A DNA stretch of 64,000 nt from Pelodictyon luteolum. GTDB lineage: Bacteria > Bacteroidota > Chlorobiia > Chlorobiales > Chlorobiaceae. Within the stretch, counting starts at the first letter, position 1; every line of letters starts with the position of its first letter. The notes under the pieces are model-generated. The model was given only the letters and a program-made list of their open reading frames with translations. It did no database searches and was not told where the DNA came from. The stretch lies in NCBI GenBank assembly GCA_020721225.1, contig DYNE01000003.1, positions 26,395 through 90,394 on the forward strand. The letters are read 5' to 3'. Both the position numbers and the translations under genes were made by a program. This document shows, in pieces, positions 20,982 through 29,724 of the stretch.

Positions 20982-21422
20982 TCAGGTGTTGTTTTTGATG
21001 GCCTGGCGGGCCAGTTCGTCGCAGCGGTTGTTGAAAGGATTGTCGCTGTGCCCTTTGACCTTGTGAAAGGTAACCTGGTGCAATGTAACCAACTTCAGGA
21101 TTTTTTTCCAGAGGTCTATATTCTCGACGCTTTTTTTTGCTGAAGTCGTCCAGTTGTTCGTTGTCCAGCGCTTCAGCCAGCCCTGATTCAGTGCATTGAC
21201 CAGATAAGCGGAATCGCTGTACAGGTCAACGACACAGGATTCCTTCAGGGCATCGAGTCCTTCGATAGCTGCGGTAAGCTCCATACGGTTGTTGGTGGTT
21301 GCCGGTTCATAGCCGGAAAGCTCACGGTTAACCGAGCCGTACATCATGAGGGCTCCCCAGCCGCCTCTGCCGGGATTTCCGCTGCAGGCTCCGTCGGTAT
21401 AGATGGTAACTCTTTTTTTCAT
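20982..21422 (-). CDS. rnhA: Ribonuclease HI
   Basis: This is an RNase H that cleaves RNA in RNA:DNA hybrids such as Okazaki primers and R-loops. All four catalytic acidic positions are visible: Asp in YTDGACSGNPGRGGWG, Glu in RMELTAAIEGL, Asp in LYSDSAYLVN, and Asp in the C-terminal FNNRCDELARQA. At 146 residues it matches the bacterial type I enzyme. It begins just after the rpmB terminator and is followed closely by the unknown membrane protein. Confidence 0.96.
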   Translation of the reverse strand: MKKRVTIYTDGACSGNPGRGGWGALMMYGSVNRELSGYEPATTNNRMELTAAIEGLDALKESCVVDLYSDSAYLVNALNQGWLKRWTTNNWTTSAKKSVENIDLWKKILKLVTLHQVTFHKVKGHSDNPFNNRCDELARQAIKNNT

Positions 21423-21429
21423 AGACAGA

Positions 21430-21461
21430 AAAGGCTCAATTCGGTAAAAAATTGAGCCTTT
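21430..21461 (-). terminator. Rho-independent terminator after rpmB
   Basis: An 11-bp perfect stem AAAGGCTCAAT / ATTGAGCCTTT with a 10-base loop lies about 30 bases after the rpmB stop and ends a few bases before the rnhA start codon. rnhA must therefore use read-through or a promoter overlapping the hairpin. Confidence 0.8.
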
Positions 21462-21493
21462 GCAGAACCAGTTATAATATTCCTGAAAACAGC

Positions 21494-21712
21494 TTATTTC
21501 AAGAGCGCGGCAAGTTTGGCGGTGCCTGTTTTGGAAATGATTTTCATGGCTTTGGCTGACAGTTTAACTTTCACCCAGCATTTTTCCTCTTCAATCCAGA
21601 TTCTTTTTGTATGGAGGTTCGGCTCAAAACGGGTACGGGTGTGGTTATTGGCATGAGAAACATTATTGCCATACTTCGGTCTTTTTCCAGTCAGGACACA
21701 AACTTTGGACAT
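21494..21712 (-). CDS. rpmB: 50S ribosomal protein L28
   Basis: This is a small basic ribosomal protein of the large subunit. The 72-residue chain has the family start [25 protein letters not shown], the RRF-type segment [18 protein letters not shown], and the basic C-terminus [13 protein letters not shown]. Length and order match L28. It is followed by a hairpin terminator and then rnhA. Confidence 0.97.
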   Translation of the reverse strand: MSKVCVLTGKRPKYGNNVSHANNHTRTRFEPNLHTKRIWIEEEKCWVKVKLSAKAMKIISKTGTAKLAALLK

Positions 21713-21805
21713 GATGCAATTCTATTGGTGTTAAAAAAATGAACCGGAATATAACAATAGTTTCGGAAACCTGAAATTCATTGTTTCCTCAGAGGATCGG
21801 TTCCC

Positions 21806-22798
21806 TCACGGGCGTATGCCTGCCGCACATACCATCATGGAAAGTACATAGAGCAGTGTGCCGAATGCGTTGTACCAGACGGCTTTTTCTCTCGGATTCG
21901 CAATAAGGATTTTCTGCATGGGCAACTGGGCGATCAGCAGCAGCAGGGCTAATGCGGTTGTCGTCCAGGACTCTTTCATTACAAGGATTGAGATGGCGGC
22001 AATCTGGGCGAGGTCCATGATCACCGATGCAAGCACGGCAGCTTTTTTCTCCCCGAGCTGCACAGGTATGGAGGCGACTTTACGGATGTTGTCGCCGACG
22101 ACCGACTTGAAATCGTTGAGCGTCATGATGCCGTGAGCTCCAAGCGAAAATATGATCGCAAGGGCGATGGTTTCCGACGATGGTACCCCCTGGGTGATGG
22201 CAAAACTGCCCGTCAACCAGGCCACGCCTTCATAGGCGAGTCCCACGATCAGGTTTCCGAACCAACCGTTTCGTTTGGCTCTGATCGGCGGACCGGAGTA
22301 GGCATGCGACATCAGCACCCCGACAAATGCAATGGCGACGACATAGGGGTGAATCGAAAGAGCTACCAGAAAGCCGGTTATGATGAGTCCGAACGTGATA
22401 AGCCAGCTGGCTGATTTCGATATTTTGCCTGAAGGAATAGGGCGGTCGGGCTCGTTGATGGCATCGACCTCGCGGTCGAAATAGTCGTTCATGGTCTGCG
22501 ACATCGCGCACATGAGCGGTCCTGCCAGAATGACGCCGCGGAGCAGGATCGACCAGTTTGATGCAAGAGGCTCGCCGGTTGAGACTACACCACAGGCAAA
22601 TGCCCACATGGGAGGAAACCATGTGACGGGTTTCATGAGCGGAAGAATGGCCGACGGCTCGATTCTGAACCCTGGTTTATTGACATTTTCCAGAGCCTGC
22701 TGAATAGCTTTCTGCCGGGAAGCGCTCACTCCCGACATGCGCAGTTTATCACTGATGCTTGGCTGGATATCCGGATGCAGGGTGTCGTTTCCGTTCAT
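21806..22798 (-). CDS. bchG: (Bacterio)chlorophyll synthase, UbiA prenyltransferase family
   Basis: This integral membrane enzyme attaches the isoprenoid tail to (bacterio)chlorophyllide. The polyprenyl-diphosphate binding motif NDYFDREVDAINEPDRPIPSG marks the ChlG/BchG group, together with KPVTWFPPMWAFACGVVSTG, MSHAYSGPPIRAKRNGWFGN and LGAHGIMTLNDFKSVVGD. About eight to nine membrane helices are visible. Green sulfur bacteria carry BchG, ChlG and BchK paralogues. The WFPPMWAF and SLGAHGIMTLNDFK segments favour BchG (bacteriochlorophyll a), but BchK is not excluded. The start is set at ATG 22798 (MNGNDTLHP); the ORF extension to 22852 is implausible. It lies downstream of trpD on the same strand. 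Confidence 0.88.
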   Translation of the reverse strand: MNGNDTLHPDIQPSISDKLRMSGVSASRQKAIQQALENVNKPGFRIEPSAILPLMKPVTWFPPMWAFACGVVSTGEPLASNWSILLRGVILAGPLMCAMSQTMNDYFDREVDAINEPDRPIPSGKISKSASWLITFGLIITGFLVALSIHPYVVAIAFVGVLMSHAYSGPPIRAKRNGWFGNLIVGLAYEGVAWLTGSFAITQGVPSSETIALAIIFSLGAHGIMTLNDFKSVVGDNIRKVASIPVQLGEKKAAVLASVIMDLAQIAAISILVMKESWTTTALALLLLIAQLPMQKILIANPREKAVWYNAFGTLLYVLSMMVCAAGIRP

Positions 22799-22876
22799 GA
22801 TAGCTATTAAAAACTCACTTCGTCTTCCGCAGAGAAAGCAACAATAATACAAGTTTTTTGGAAAAAATGTAAGCGC

Positions 22877-23932
22877 TTAGTTCACAGCTCCCCTGTAACG
22901 GGCAGAAAGTTCTGCGTTAAAGTCAAGAATCTCCCTGAATTTTCTGTCGGTATCGCCGCTTTCAAGAGATTCTCTCGATATGGTGAGGCCGTCATCGATG
23001 CACCTTGCATGTCCGGATACGTAACAGGCCATTGCCGAGGTATAGAGAGCTGCATCGATTTGCGCCGGTGAGGCGCTGCCATCAAGAATGCTTCTGATGA
23101 TAGCGGCATTCTGCTTTCGCTCGCCTCCCTGAATGGCCGAAAGCGGATGCCTGTCAAGACCGAAATCCTCAGGATAAACCGTATGCCGACAGACATATCC
23201 GTTCTGGATTTCAACAATATAGGTCGGCCCGTTAAGACTCGGTTCATCGAGGGAGATGCCTTCTTCAGTCATCGCATGCACAATCATGGCGTGGCGTGTA
23301 CCGGTCTGCAGGAGTACTTCGGTATAGAGTTCCATAAGTTCACTGCTGTAAACGCCGACAAGCTGCCTTTTTGATCGCGCAGGGTTGATAAGAGGGCCGA
23401 GCATGTTGAATATGGTTCTTATGCCGAGTTCCTTGCGTATATGGGCAACCCGTTTCATCGACGGGTGGAAGAGCGGGGCGAAGAGGAATGAAAACCCTGT
23501 CCGGGCATAGAGTTCCACGGTGGCTTCCACAGGCAGATCGATACGGAACCCAAGCTCTTCGAGCACGTCGGCGCTGCCGCAGCTGCTCGTAACCGAACGG
23601 TTTCCGTGTTTGGCAATGGGTACGCCTGTGCTGTTGGCGATGATCGAGCCAATAGTGGAAATGTTATAGGTGCCGGCATGATCGCCGCCGGTACCGCAGG
23701 TATCGACGGCATCCGGAGAGAGATCGATGGTGTTGGCCCTGGCGATAAGACTGTAATACGCTCCGGCAACTTCTGTGGAGGTTACCCCTTTGCGTTCCAG
23801 CAGTGCGAGCAGAGCGGCAATAACGGTATCGGGAAAAACCCCGTTCATGATGGCGTTCATGCACTGGGTCATCTCCTCCTGCGAAAAATGGTCTCCGGAG
23901 AGCAGCTTGTGAAAAAAATCCTTGTGGGCCAT
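22877..23932 (-). CDS. trpD: Anthranilate phosphoribosyltransferase
   Basis: This enzyme joins anthranilate to phosphoribosyl pyrophosphate in tryptophan synthesis. The PRPP-binding loop is [20 protein letters not shown] (about residues 78-97), followed by [26 protein letters not shown]. Other conserved segments are [37 protein letters not shown]. At 351 residues it fits a stand-alone TrpD. No other trp gene is adjacent; bchG follows at about 78 bases on the same strand. Confidence 0.95.
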   Translation of the reverse strand: MAHKDFFHKLLSGDHFSQEEMTQCMNAIMNGVFPDTVIAALLALLERKGVTSTEVAGAYYSLIARANTIDLSPDAVDTCGTGGDHAGTYNISTIGSIIANSTGVPIAKHGNRSVTSSCGSADVLEELGFRIDLPVEATVELYARTGFSFLFAPLFHPSMKRVAHIRKELGIRTIFNMLGPLINPARSKRQLVGVYSSELMELYTEVLLQTGTRHAMIVHAMTEEGISLDEPSLNGPTYIVEIQNGYVCRHTVYPEDFGLDRHPLSAIQGGERKQNAAIIRSILDGSASPAQIDAALYTSAMACYVSGHARCIDDGLTISRESLESGDTDRKFREILDFNAELSARYRGAVN

Positions 23933-24051
23933 GAAAAAAATGGTTGGCGGAGAGAATGAATTATCAATAAATGTAAATTATAACAAGAATATAGCTTATT
24001 GCAAGCGATCAGGATGTCGCACAGGTATTTTTCACGCAGTTGAACAGCAGT

Positions 24052-25146
24052 ATGGATCATCACTATCTTGACGGGTATCGTCAGGCAGGGCTTTCGGGAG
24101 TTCGCAGAAAAATGACGGCTCTGAATCTTGACGGTTTGATCGTATCCGATCTTTCGGTTATCCGTTGGCTTACCGGTTTCAGTGGTTCCAATGCCCGGCT
24201 GCTCGTCAGTCCGGACAGATGCACTCTTTTTACGGATTTTCGTTACCGGGAACAGGCCGCCGCAGAGGTCAGAGTGGCCGAGACGGTGATTGCTTCCGAC
24301 GGCTTTGCGGCCGAGGTCGTCGCGGGCGGTTATCCGTTGGGAGCCGCTACCGGCATTCAGTCGGACAGTATGACGTGGGACGAAGCCCGACGGTTGTGCG
24401 CCAGACTGGAACCAATGACGGCTCCAGTGCCGGTCGCATCCTTTTTTGACGATCTCAGAATGGTGAAAAACAATATCGAGCTGATGCATATGCGGCAGGC
24501 GGCAAGCATCAGCGAACAGGTGCTCGAACTTATTCTGCCCATGATCAGAGCAGAGGCGACGGAACTGGATATCGCGGCGGAGATCTCTTATCAGCACAAA
24601 AAGCTCGGTGCGGAGAAAGACTCGTTCGATCCCATTGTCGCGTCAGGTTCACGAGCCGCAATGCCTCACGCCAAGCCGGCAGCTGCGCATTTCAGGAACG
24701 GAGAGCTGATTGTGATCGATATGGGTTGCGTCTGTGAAGGCTATGCATCCGATCAGACACGTACCGTAGCGCTTGGCAGGGTTTCTTCGGAAGTCAGGGC
24801 GATCTACCGTATTGTCGAAGAGGCACAGCAACTTGCCGTCGACGGCGCCCGCTGCGGGATGAGGGCGTCGGAACTGGACGGCATTGCGCGGGCATATATC
24901 GACCGGTATGGATATGGCGAGGCGTTCGGACACAGTCTCGGGCATGGGGTCGGAATTGACGTTCACGAAGAGCCTCGCATCAGTTCAAAAAACTGCCGGA
25001 ATCTCGAAGAAAACATGGTTTTTACCATCGAGCCGGGCATCTATCTTCCGGGCAGGCTCGGTGTTCGTATTGAAGATACGGTAGTGCTTCGGAGCGACGG
25101 AGCGCATCCATTCCAGCGTTTCACGAAAAAACTGATCGAACTGTAA
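24052..25146 (+). CDS. pepP: Xaa-Pro aminopeptidase / creatinase-type M24 peptidase
   Basis: This is a dimetal peptidase that removes N-terminal residues ahead of proline. The N-terminal creatinase-like domain (SGVRRKMTALNLDGLIVSDLSVIRWLTGFSGSN) is followed by the pita-bread catalytic domain. The metal ligands are visible as two Asp in IDMGCVCEGYASDQTR, His in GHGVGIDVHEEP, Glu in TIEPGIYLPG and Glu in VRIEDTVV. The product is about 364 residues. The ORF track begins at a TTG (24040); the ATG at 24052 is preferred. It diverges from trpD across a roughly 120-base AT-rich spacer. Confidence 0.92.
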   Translation: MDHHYLDGYRQAGLSGVRRKMTALNLDGLIVSDLSVIRWLTGFSGSNARLLVSPDRCTLFTDFRYREQAAAEVRVAETVIASDGFAAEVVAGGYPLGAATGIQSDSMTWDEARRLCARLEPMTAPVPVASFFDDLRMVKNNIELMHMRQAASISEQVLELILPMIRAEATELDIAAEISYQHKKLGAEKDSFDPIVASGSRAAMPHAKPAAAHFRNGELIVIDMGCVCEGYASDQTRTVALGRVSSEVRAIYRIVEEAQQLAVDGARCGMRASELDGIARAYIDRYGYGEAFGHSLGHGVGIDVHEEPRISSKNCRNLEENMVFTIEPGIYLPGRLGVRIEDTVVLRSDGAHPFQRFTKKLIEL

Positions 25147-25198
25147 GCGGAGAGCCTCCGCATCAGGCCGTTTTTATAATCGTCAAGGTTTCGTTGCC

Positions 25199-25531
25199 AT
25201 GAACGAAGAGTACTGTATGGTCGTTACGACAATTCCCGGAATGGAAGAGGCTGAAAACCTTGCGGAAAGCATTCTCGAAAACCGGCTTGCCGCCTGTGTC
25301 CAGATGACCGGTATCCGGAGTTTCTTTCTCTGGGAAGGGGAGTTGCAGCGCGAGGCGGAAGTGCTGCTTCTGATCAAAACAACCGTATCCCGTTATTCCG
25401 ATCTCGAATCGTACATCAGCGAGTACCATCCCTACGACGTTCCTGAAATCATCCGAATCCCCGTTACGGCAGGTCTTTCAGGCTATCTCGACTGGCTCCG
25501 GACAACAACGGCTTCAGTTCGAAGGGAGTAG
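25199..25531 (+). CDS. cutA: Divalent cation tolerance protein CutA
   Basis: This is a small trimeric ferredoxin-like-fold protein of the CutA1 family, linked to tolerance of copper and other divalent metals; its biochemical role is unsettled. The sequence shows YCMVVTTIPGMEEAENLAESILENRLAACVQM, FFLWEGELQREAEVLLLIKT and YHPYDVPEIIRIPV, which are the conserved segments of the family. At 110 residues the length is normal. It lies about 50 bases after the M24 peptidase gene on the same strand, and the next gene converges. Confidence 0.94.
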   Translation: MNEEYCMVVTTIPGMEEAENLAESILENRLAACVQMTGIRSFFLWEGELQREAEVLLLIKTTVSRYSDLESYISEYHPYDVPEIIRIPVTAGLSGYLDWLRTTTASVRRE

Positions 25532-25575
25532 CTCCGTAAGGGTTCCGTATTTTCCTGCCTTCTTCCGCGCAGTAT

Positions 25576-26484
25576 TTATTTTTTTTCACTGGTGTCCGGT
25601 ATTTCCTGCGGGGCGCTTTTTTCGTGCCGGGTTCTGCCCATAATGCCCGGCAGGGCCGAGATTGCCGATATGCCGAAAAAGATCAGCGAGAGCGCCACGC
25701 CGATGCCGGTATCGAGAGAGAGATAACCGAGCAGGTAGTAGAAAGTGATCTCCCTCGCCCCAGCTCCTCCTACCGTTATCGGCAGAACGGTGGCTATGCT
25801 CGATATGAGAAAGATAGCCAGATAGTCGATGGCGTGATGGGCGGGCGATATTGCAATGAGAATGAAGAATGCTGCGATGACCTGGGTGACCTGGATCAGC
25901 ATCGATTCCCATGCCGTAACTGCGAAGCTCTTCAGAAACTGCTTGTAGAAGAGCCGGTTGAGCAGGAACGACGCCGGGTAGAGGAGAGCCATCGCGACCC
26001 ATGCGTAGGGCACCAGTTCTGGTAGCTTCAGGGCGAAGCTGCTGGGAATAAGAAGGATGAGCGAGAGTACGGCAAGCGCGATGATGCCGCAGAGGCGGTC
26101 CCAGAAAACGGCATGAAAAACGTTGAGCATTTTTATGCCGTGGTTTTTCTGAAGGATGTAGATCTTATAACCGTCGCCGCCGATTCCTCCGGGAAGGAAA
26201 AGGTTGTAGAACATCCCGAGGTAGTAGAGCTTCAGGTTGTACAGGGAGGAGAGATCGATGCCGATATCCCTGAAGAAACGGTTGAGGCGCAGGGCGTTGA
26301 TGATTTTCGAGATATTGAAAAACACGAATGCCAGCAGGAGATACCAGGGGTTCGCACCCCGGATGATTTCCAGCAGTTTGGCCGTATCGATTTTCGTCAG
26401 AACAAGGTAGAGGGCCAGGACGGTAACCAGAAGCTGAACAAGGGTTTTGAGAAGCTTCGATATGTTTTGCTTACGGTTTGTCAA
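25576..26484 (-). CDS. Flippase-like integral membrane protein (LPG synthase TM / UPF0104 family)
   Basis: This is a polytopic membrane protein with about eight helices, of the family that includes the membrane half of lysylphosphatidylglycerol synthases (also called YbhN/AglD-like). Typical segments are ALYLVLTKIDTAKLLEIIRGANPWYLLLAFVFFN, FYNLFLPGGIGGDGYKIYILQK and LPITVGGAGAREITFYYLLG. Such proteins often sit with polyprenyl-sugar enzymes and may translocate lipid-linked sugars. The start is uncertain: ATG 26556 lies inside the upstream gene and adds a basic stretch that looks like a shadow, whereas TTG 26484 overlaps that gene by only 14 bases. It is the last gene of a four-gene operon. 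Confidence 0.8.
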   Translation of the reverse strand: MTNRKQNISKLLKTLVQLLVTVLALYLVLTKIDTAKLLEIIRGANPWYLLLAFVFFNISKIINALRLNRFFRDIGIDLSSLYNLKLYYLGMFYNLFLPGGIGGDGYKIYILQKNHGIKMLNVFHAVFWDRLCGIIALAVLSLILLIPSSFALKLPELVPYAWVAMALLYPASFLLNRLFYKQFLKSFAVTAWESMLIQVTQVIAAFFILIAISPAHHAIDYLAIFLISSIATVLPITVGGAGAREITFYYLLGYLSLDTGIGVALSLIFFGISAISALPGIMGRTRHEKSAPQEIPDTSEKK

Positions 26485-27403
26485 CGATTTTTCTGATGAT
26501 GTAGGGTTTCTTGTTCTGCGACTCGTAATAGGTGCGCATGATGAACTCGGCGACAAACCCGCTGGTGATGAGCTGTATGCCGATAAAGGTCAGAATGATG
26601 CCGAGCGAGAGCAGGGGACGTCCGCCGATCTCATGGCCCAGAATTTTCAGGGCGAGCAGGTAAAGATTGACGGCAATTCCCAGAAAAAAGGAGATGAACC
26701 CGAGGGTTCCGAACAGGTGCATGGGTTTCTGCCCGTATTTCTGGAAAAAGACCATGAAGAGCAGGTCGCTGAGCACTTTGGAGGTTCTGCCGATGCCGTA
26801 TTTCGAACGGCCGAACTTTCTTGGGTGGTGTCGTACATCCATTTCGGCCATTCTGGCGCCATAGAGCTGCACGAGTACCGGGATGAAGCGGTGCAGTTCT
26901 CCGTAAAGGCCGAGATTTTTGGCGACATCCTTCTTGAACACTTTCAGGGTGCAGCCGTAATCGCGAATATGTACGTCGGTGAGGGTTCTTATCATGGCGT
27001 TGGCGATGGCGCTCGGAATCTTGCGCAGCATCATGCCGTCTTTTCTTGAAGCGCGGCGTCCGGCAACCACGTCGAGATCCTGCTCTTCGAGGTAGCGCAT
27101 CATCATGGGAATATCGGCGGGGTCGTTCTGCAGATCGCCGTCCATGGTGGCTATCAGTTCACCCTCTGCATATTCGATGCCGGCGGCCATGGCGGTTGTC
27201 TGTCCGTAGTTTTTGTTCAGCACGATCAGCCGGGCGTTAGGTGGAGCGCAGGCTTCGACTGCGGCTACGGTTCCGTCGGTAGAGCCGTCGTCGACGAGAA
27301 TGATTTCGTGATCGATGGAGCGGAGCGAAACGTCGAGCGCCTGGAAAAGCGGTCTGATATTCTCCGTTTCGTTCATGACCGGTATAACCACCGAGAGCTT
27401 CAT
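26471..27403 (-). CDS. GT2 glycosyltransferase, polyprenyl-phosphate sugar synthase type
   Basis: This is a GT-A fold transferase of the dolichol-phosphate mannose synthase/ArnC group, which moves a sugar from a nucleotide donor to undecaprenyl phosphate. The N-terminus has MKLSVVIPVMNETENIRPLF, the acidic pair LVDDGSTDGT, and ATMDGDLQNDPADIP with the DxD motif near residue 90. Two membrane helices follow at the C-terminus (about 230-250 and 265-290), as in ArnC/GtrB proteins. The gene overlaps the GT39 gene by 4 bases (ATGA), indicating translational coupling. The donor sugar cannot be told. Confidence 0.9.
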   Translation of the reverse strand: MKLSVVIPVMNETENIRPLFQALDVSLRSIDHEIILVDDGSTDGTVAAVEACAPPNARLIVLNKNYGQTTAMAAGIEYAEGELIATMDGDLQNDPADIPMMMRYLEEQDLDVVAGRRASRKDGMMLRKIPSAIANAMIRTLTDVHIRDYGCTLKVFKKDVAKNLGLYGELHRFIPVLVQLYGARMAEMDVRHHPRKFGRSKYGIGRTSKVLSDLLFMVFFQKYGQKPMHLFGTLGFISFFLGIAVNLYLLALKILGHEIGGRPLLSLGIILTFIGIQLITSGFVAEFIMRTYYESQNKKPYIIRKIVDKP

Positions 27404-28962
27404 TGGCGAGGCCTCATTTCGTTGTTTTTTACCAGCACAATACCGTGCTTGCTGTAGAGCAGCTCGGGATTTTCGAGCCGTTCAAGGTATTTGACGGTCG
27501 TCAGTACGATTTCTCCCTTTTTCGGCGCCCGTTTTTCAGCGAAAGAGTGGGAATATAGCAAAAAAGAGGGGTAGTAAACTTTCCACATCACAACTTTGTA
27601 CCCTTCCCTTTTCGAGAGCAGGGCGGCCTCCTTCACCGGCTCCTGAAGCAGCCGCGCGGTGAGGGGCATGAAGTGGAAGTTGATGCAGAGGCAGAACACG
27701 AGGCCGCCGGCGACAAGCCGGTTTTGGGGGGAGAGGGCCGGGACGAACTGAATCGCCGCAATCAGGAGAGCCGCGCCGGCAAGCAGAAGCGAGTGGCCTG
27801 TGCCGGTGAGCCGGAGGGTACTATCGAGCAGGGCAAGGATAAAGAGGTCGTCGATCCGGGCGGCGGCAACCGGAATGAGGCGCGGCAGCGCGGCGAAAAG
27901 CAGGAGAAAAAATACCGGCCAGAGCACCAGGATGCGCGATTTTTTCACTTCGGCAAAGAGCCTGGCCATAAGGATGAAGAGCGGCGTATAGCCGTAGATC
28001 ATGTAGTGCGGCAGCTTGGTGCCGGAGAGCGAAAAAAAGACGAAGACAAAGGTGAACCAGATGAAGAGATAACGGTTCAGCGGTTCACTGAGCAGTTTTT
28101 TCAGGTTGAAGAGCGTGGTGAAGAGCATGCCGGTAAAGGGCATCAGTCCGATCAGGAGCACGGGGAAGTAGTAGAAAAGCGATCCGGAGTGACCTTCAAG
28201 GGAGGAGTTGAACCGGTTGACGTTGTGCTTGAAAAGAAATCCTTCGACGAATGCCATTCCCTGGTCGAGGTATTCAAGGGTGTACCACGGCATGACGATA
28301 GCCAGAAACAGCAGGATCGCCCGGAGGTTCAGCACGGTTCGGAACCAGTTTTTAAGTTGTCCCTGCTGCATGAAAAAGAGAAAGGAGACGACACCGGGGA
28401 TCAGGATGGCTACCGGTCCTTTGGTCAGCACTCCCATCCCGGCGGCGGCAAACGCCAGATAACGCGATGCCGGCGAGCCGGTTTTGAAGTGGGTGTACAC
28501 GGCGAACATGGTGACGGCAAGGCAGCAGTTCAGCAGTCCGTCGGCGATTGCGGCTTTTGCGATAATGGTTACCTGGAGTGAGAGCACCATGAAGAGCGTG
28601 GCAAGAAAGGCCGTTTCCCGACCGAGTTCCGTGCGGGTGAACCGGTACAGCGAGGCGGCCCAGATTGCAGATGCAGCAGCCGAGGGGAAGCGGAAAGCGA
28701 ACTCGTTGAGCCCGAACGTTTTCACGCTGATCACCTGGAACCAGTAGATCAGCACCGGTTTGTCGAAGCGCGGATGACCGTTCAGGTAGGTGGTCAGGTA
28801 GTTGCCGCTTGCGATCATTTCGCGAGTGGCTTCGCTGAACGCGCCTTCATCGACGTCGAAAAGCGGAGCGGAGCCGAGTCCGGCAAAAAAACTTATGCCG
28901 ACAAGCATCGTCAGGAGCAGCGCCTGTCTCTGCTCACCGGATTGTTGAAGGGATGAGTGCAT
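27400..28962 (-). CDS. GT39/ArnT-like membrane glycosyltransferase
   Basis: This is an inner-membrane transferase that uses a lipid-linked sugar and glycosylates lipid A, another lipid or a protein on the periplasmic side. The hallmark acidic motif of the ArnT/PMT family lies in the first periplasmic loop (LFDVDEGAFSEATREMIASGNYLTTYLNGHPRFDKPVLIYW, about residues 34-74). About twelve membrane helices and a hydrophilic C-terminal domain follow, giving 520 residues in total. In the same operon the GT2 enzyme would make its polyprenyl-phosphate sugar donor. The acceptor is not known. Confidence 0.87.
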   Translation of the reverse strand: MHSSLQQSGEQRQALLLTMLVGISFFAGLGSAPLFDVDEGAFSEATREMIASGNYLTTYLNGHPRFDKPVLIYWFQVISVKTFGLNEFAFRFPSAAASAIWAASLYRFTRTELGRETAFLATLFMVLSLQVTIIAKAAIADGLLNCCLAVTMFAVYTHFKTGSPASRYLAFAAAGMGVLTKGPVAILIPGVVSFLFFMQQGQLKNWFRTVLNLRAILLFLAIVMPWYTLEYLDQGMAFVEGFLFKHNVNRFNSSLEGHSGSLFYYFPVLLIGLMPFTGMLFTTLFNLKKLLSEPLNRYLFIWFTFVFVFFSLSGTKLPHYMIYGYTPLFILMARLFAEVKKSRILVLWPVFFLLLFAALPRLIPVAAARIDDLFILALLDSTLRLTGTGHSLLLAGAALLIAAIQFVPALSPQNRLVAGGLVFCLCINFHFMPLTARLLQEPVKEAALLSKREGYKVVMWKVYYPSFLLYSHSFAEKRAPKKGEIVLTTVKYLERLENPELLYSKHGIVLVKNNEMRPRQ

Positions 28963-29560
28963 GCGATGGAGTCTTGAAGTACCGATGATAGAGAAACGCC
29001 GTTGAAGCTGCCCCGAGCAGCGATCCGGCGAGCACGTCGCTCAGGTAGTGCTGGGTTGTTGCGATACGGCTGAAGGCGATCAGCGCCGCCCACAGAAAGA
29101 AAACGATCCTGTATCGAGGGAAAAGCAGGCAGAGTGTCGAAGCTACGCTGAACGCCGTAGCAGAATGGCCTGACGGGAACGAGATCCATGCGTGTTCGAG
29201 ACGGAAGAAGTCGAAGCCGTAGATCGCCTCACTGAAATAGAGTTTCGGTCGGGCTCTGCCAAGCAGAAATTTAATGAGGTCGGCCGAGAGACCCGAGAGC
29301 GCTACGGAACAAAAAAGCAGCAAGCCCGACGATGCCGTTGCAGGTTTCGTTTTATACAGCAGCAGATAGCAGAGGAGACCTGCGGCAAGGTACCATTGAG
29401 ACTCTCCCATTCGTGTAATGAGTTTGAAGGAGCGGTAGAATCCGGTCTCTTTAAGGTTCGCGAACCAGAGCGCTGTCGGAATATCCAGAAAAAAGTAGCT
29501 CAGGAGTCCAAAGAGCAGGATTGTCGTTGATGCAATGATCCAGTAGTGGCGTGCCGTCAT
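28934..29560 (-). CDS. PAP2-family membrane phosphatase
   Basis: This is a membrane phosphatase of the PAP2 superfamily; relatives act on undecaprenyl pyrophosphate, phosphatidylglycerophosphate or lipid A. The three catalytic motifs are seen: KFLLGRARPKLY, FPSGHSATAFSVA and SRIATTQHYLSDVLAGSLLG. Five to six membrane helices fit its 208 residues. It is the first gene of the operon and overlaps the GT39 gene by 29 bases. The context suggests recycling or trimming of the lipid carrier used for envelope glycosylation. Confidence 0.88.
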   Translation of the reverse strand: MTARHYWIIASTTILLFGLLSYFFLDIPTALWFANLKETGFYRSFKLITRMGESQWYLAAGLLCYLLLYKTKPATASSGLLLFCSVALSGLSADLIKFLLGRARPKLYFSEAIYGFDFFRLEHAWISFPSGHSATAFSVASTLCLLFPRYRIVFFLWAALIAFSRIATTQHYLSDVLAGSLLGAASTAFLYHRYFKTPSHALIPSTIR

Positions 29561-29724
29561 GATCGTGTATTACGCAGGCTGAATGCGACCAGGCGTGTTG
29601 AAAACGAGTTGAAATTTTTCGGGATGAACAACTGTTCATGAAAATACATTAAATTTTATCTGACTCATAACCATCCGCTGCTTTGTCCGGTCGAGTCGTT
29701 TTTTTTCAATCAGCAACATTTTTC

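Noticed and set aside
27673-28581. 302-codon plus-strand ORF opposite the GT39 gene
   Set aside because: The sequence is Glu/Gly/Lys-rich low complexity typical of the complement of a membrane protein gene.
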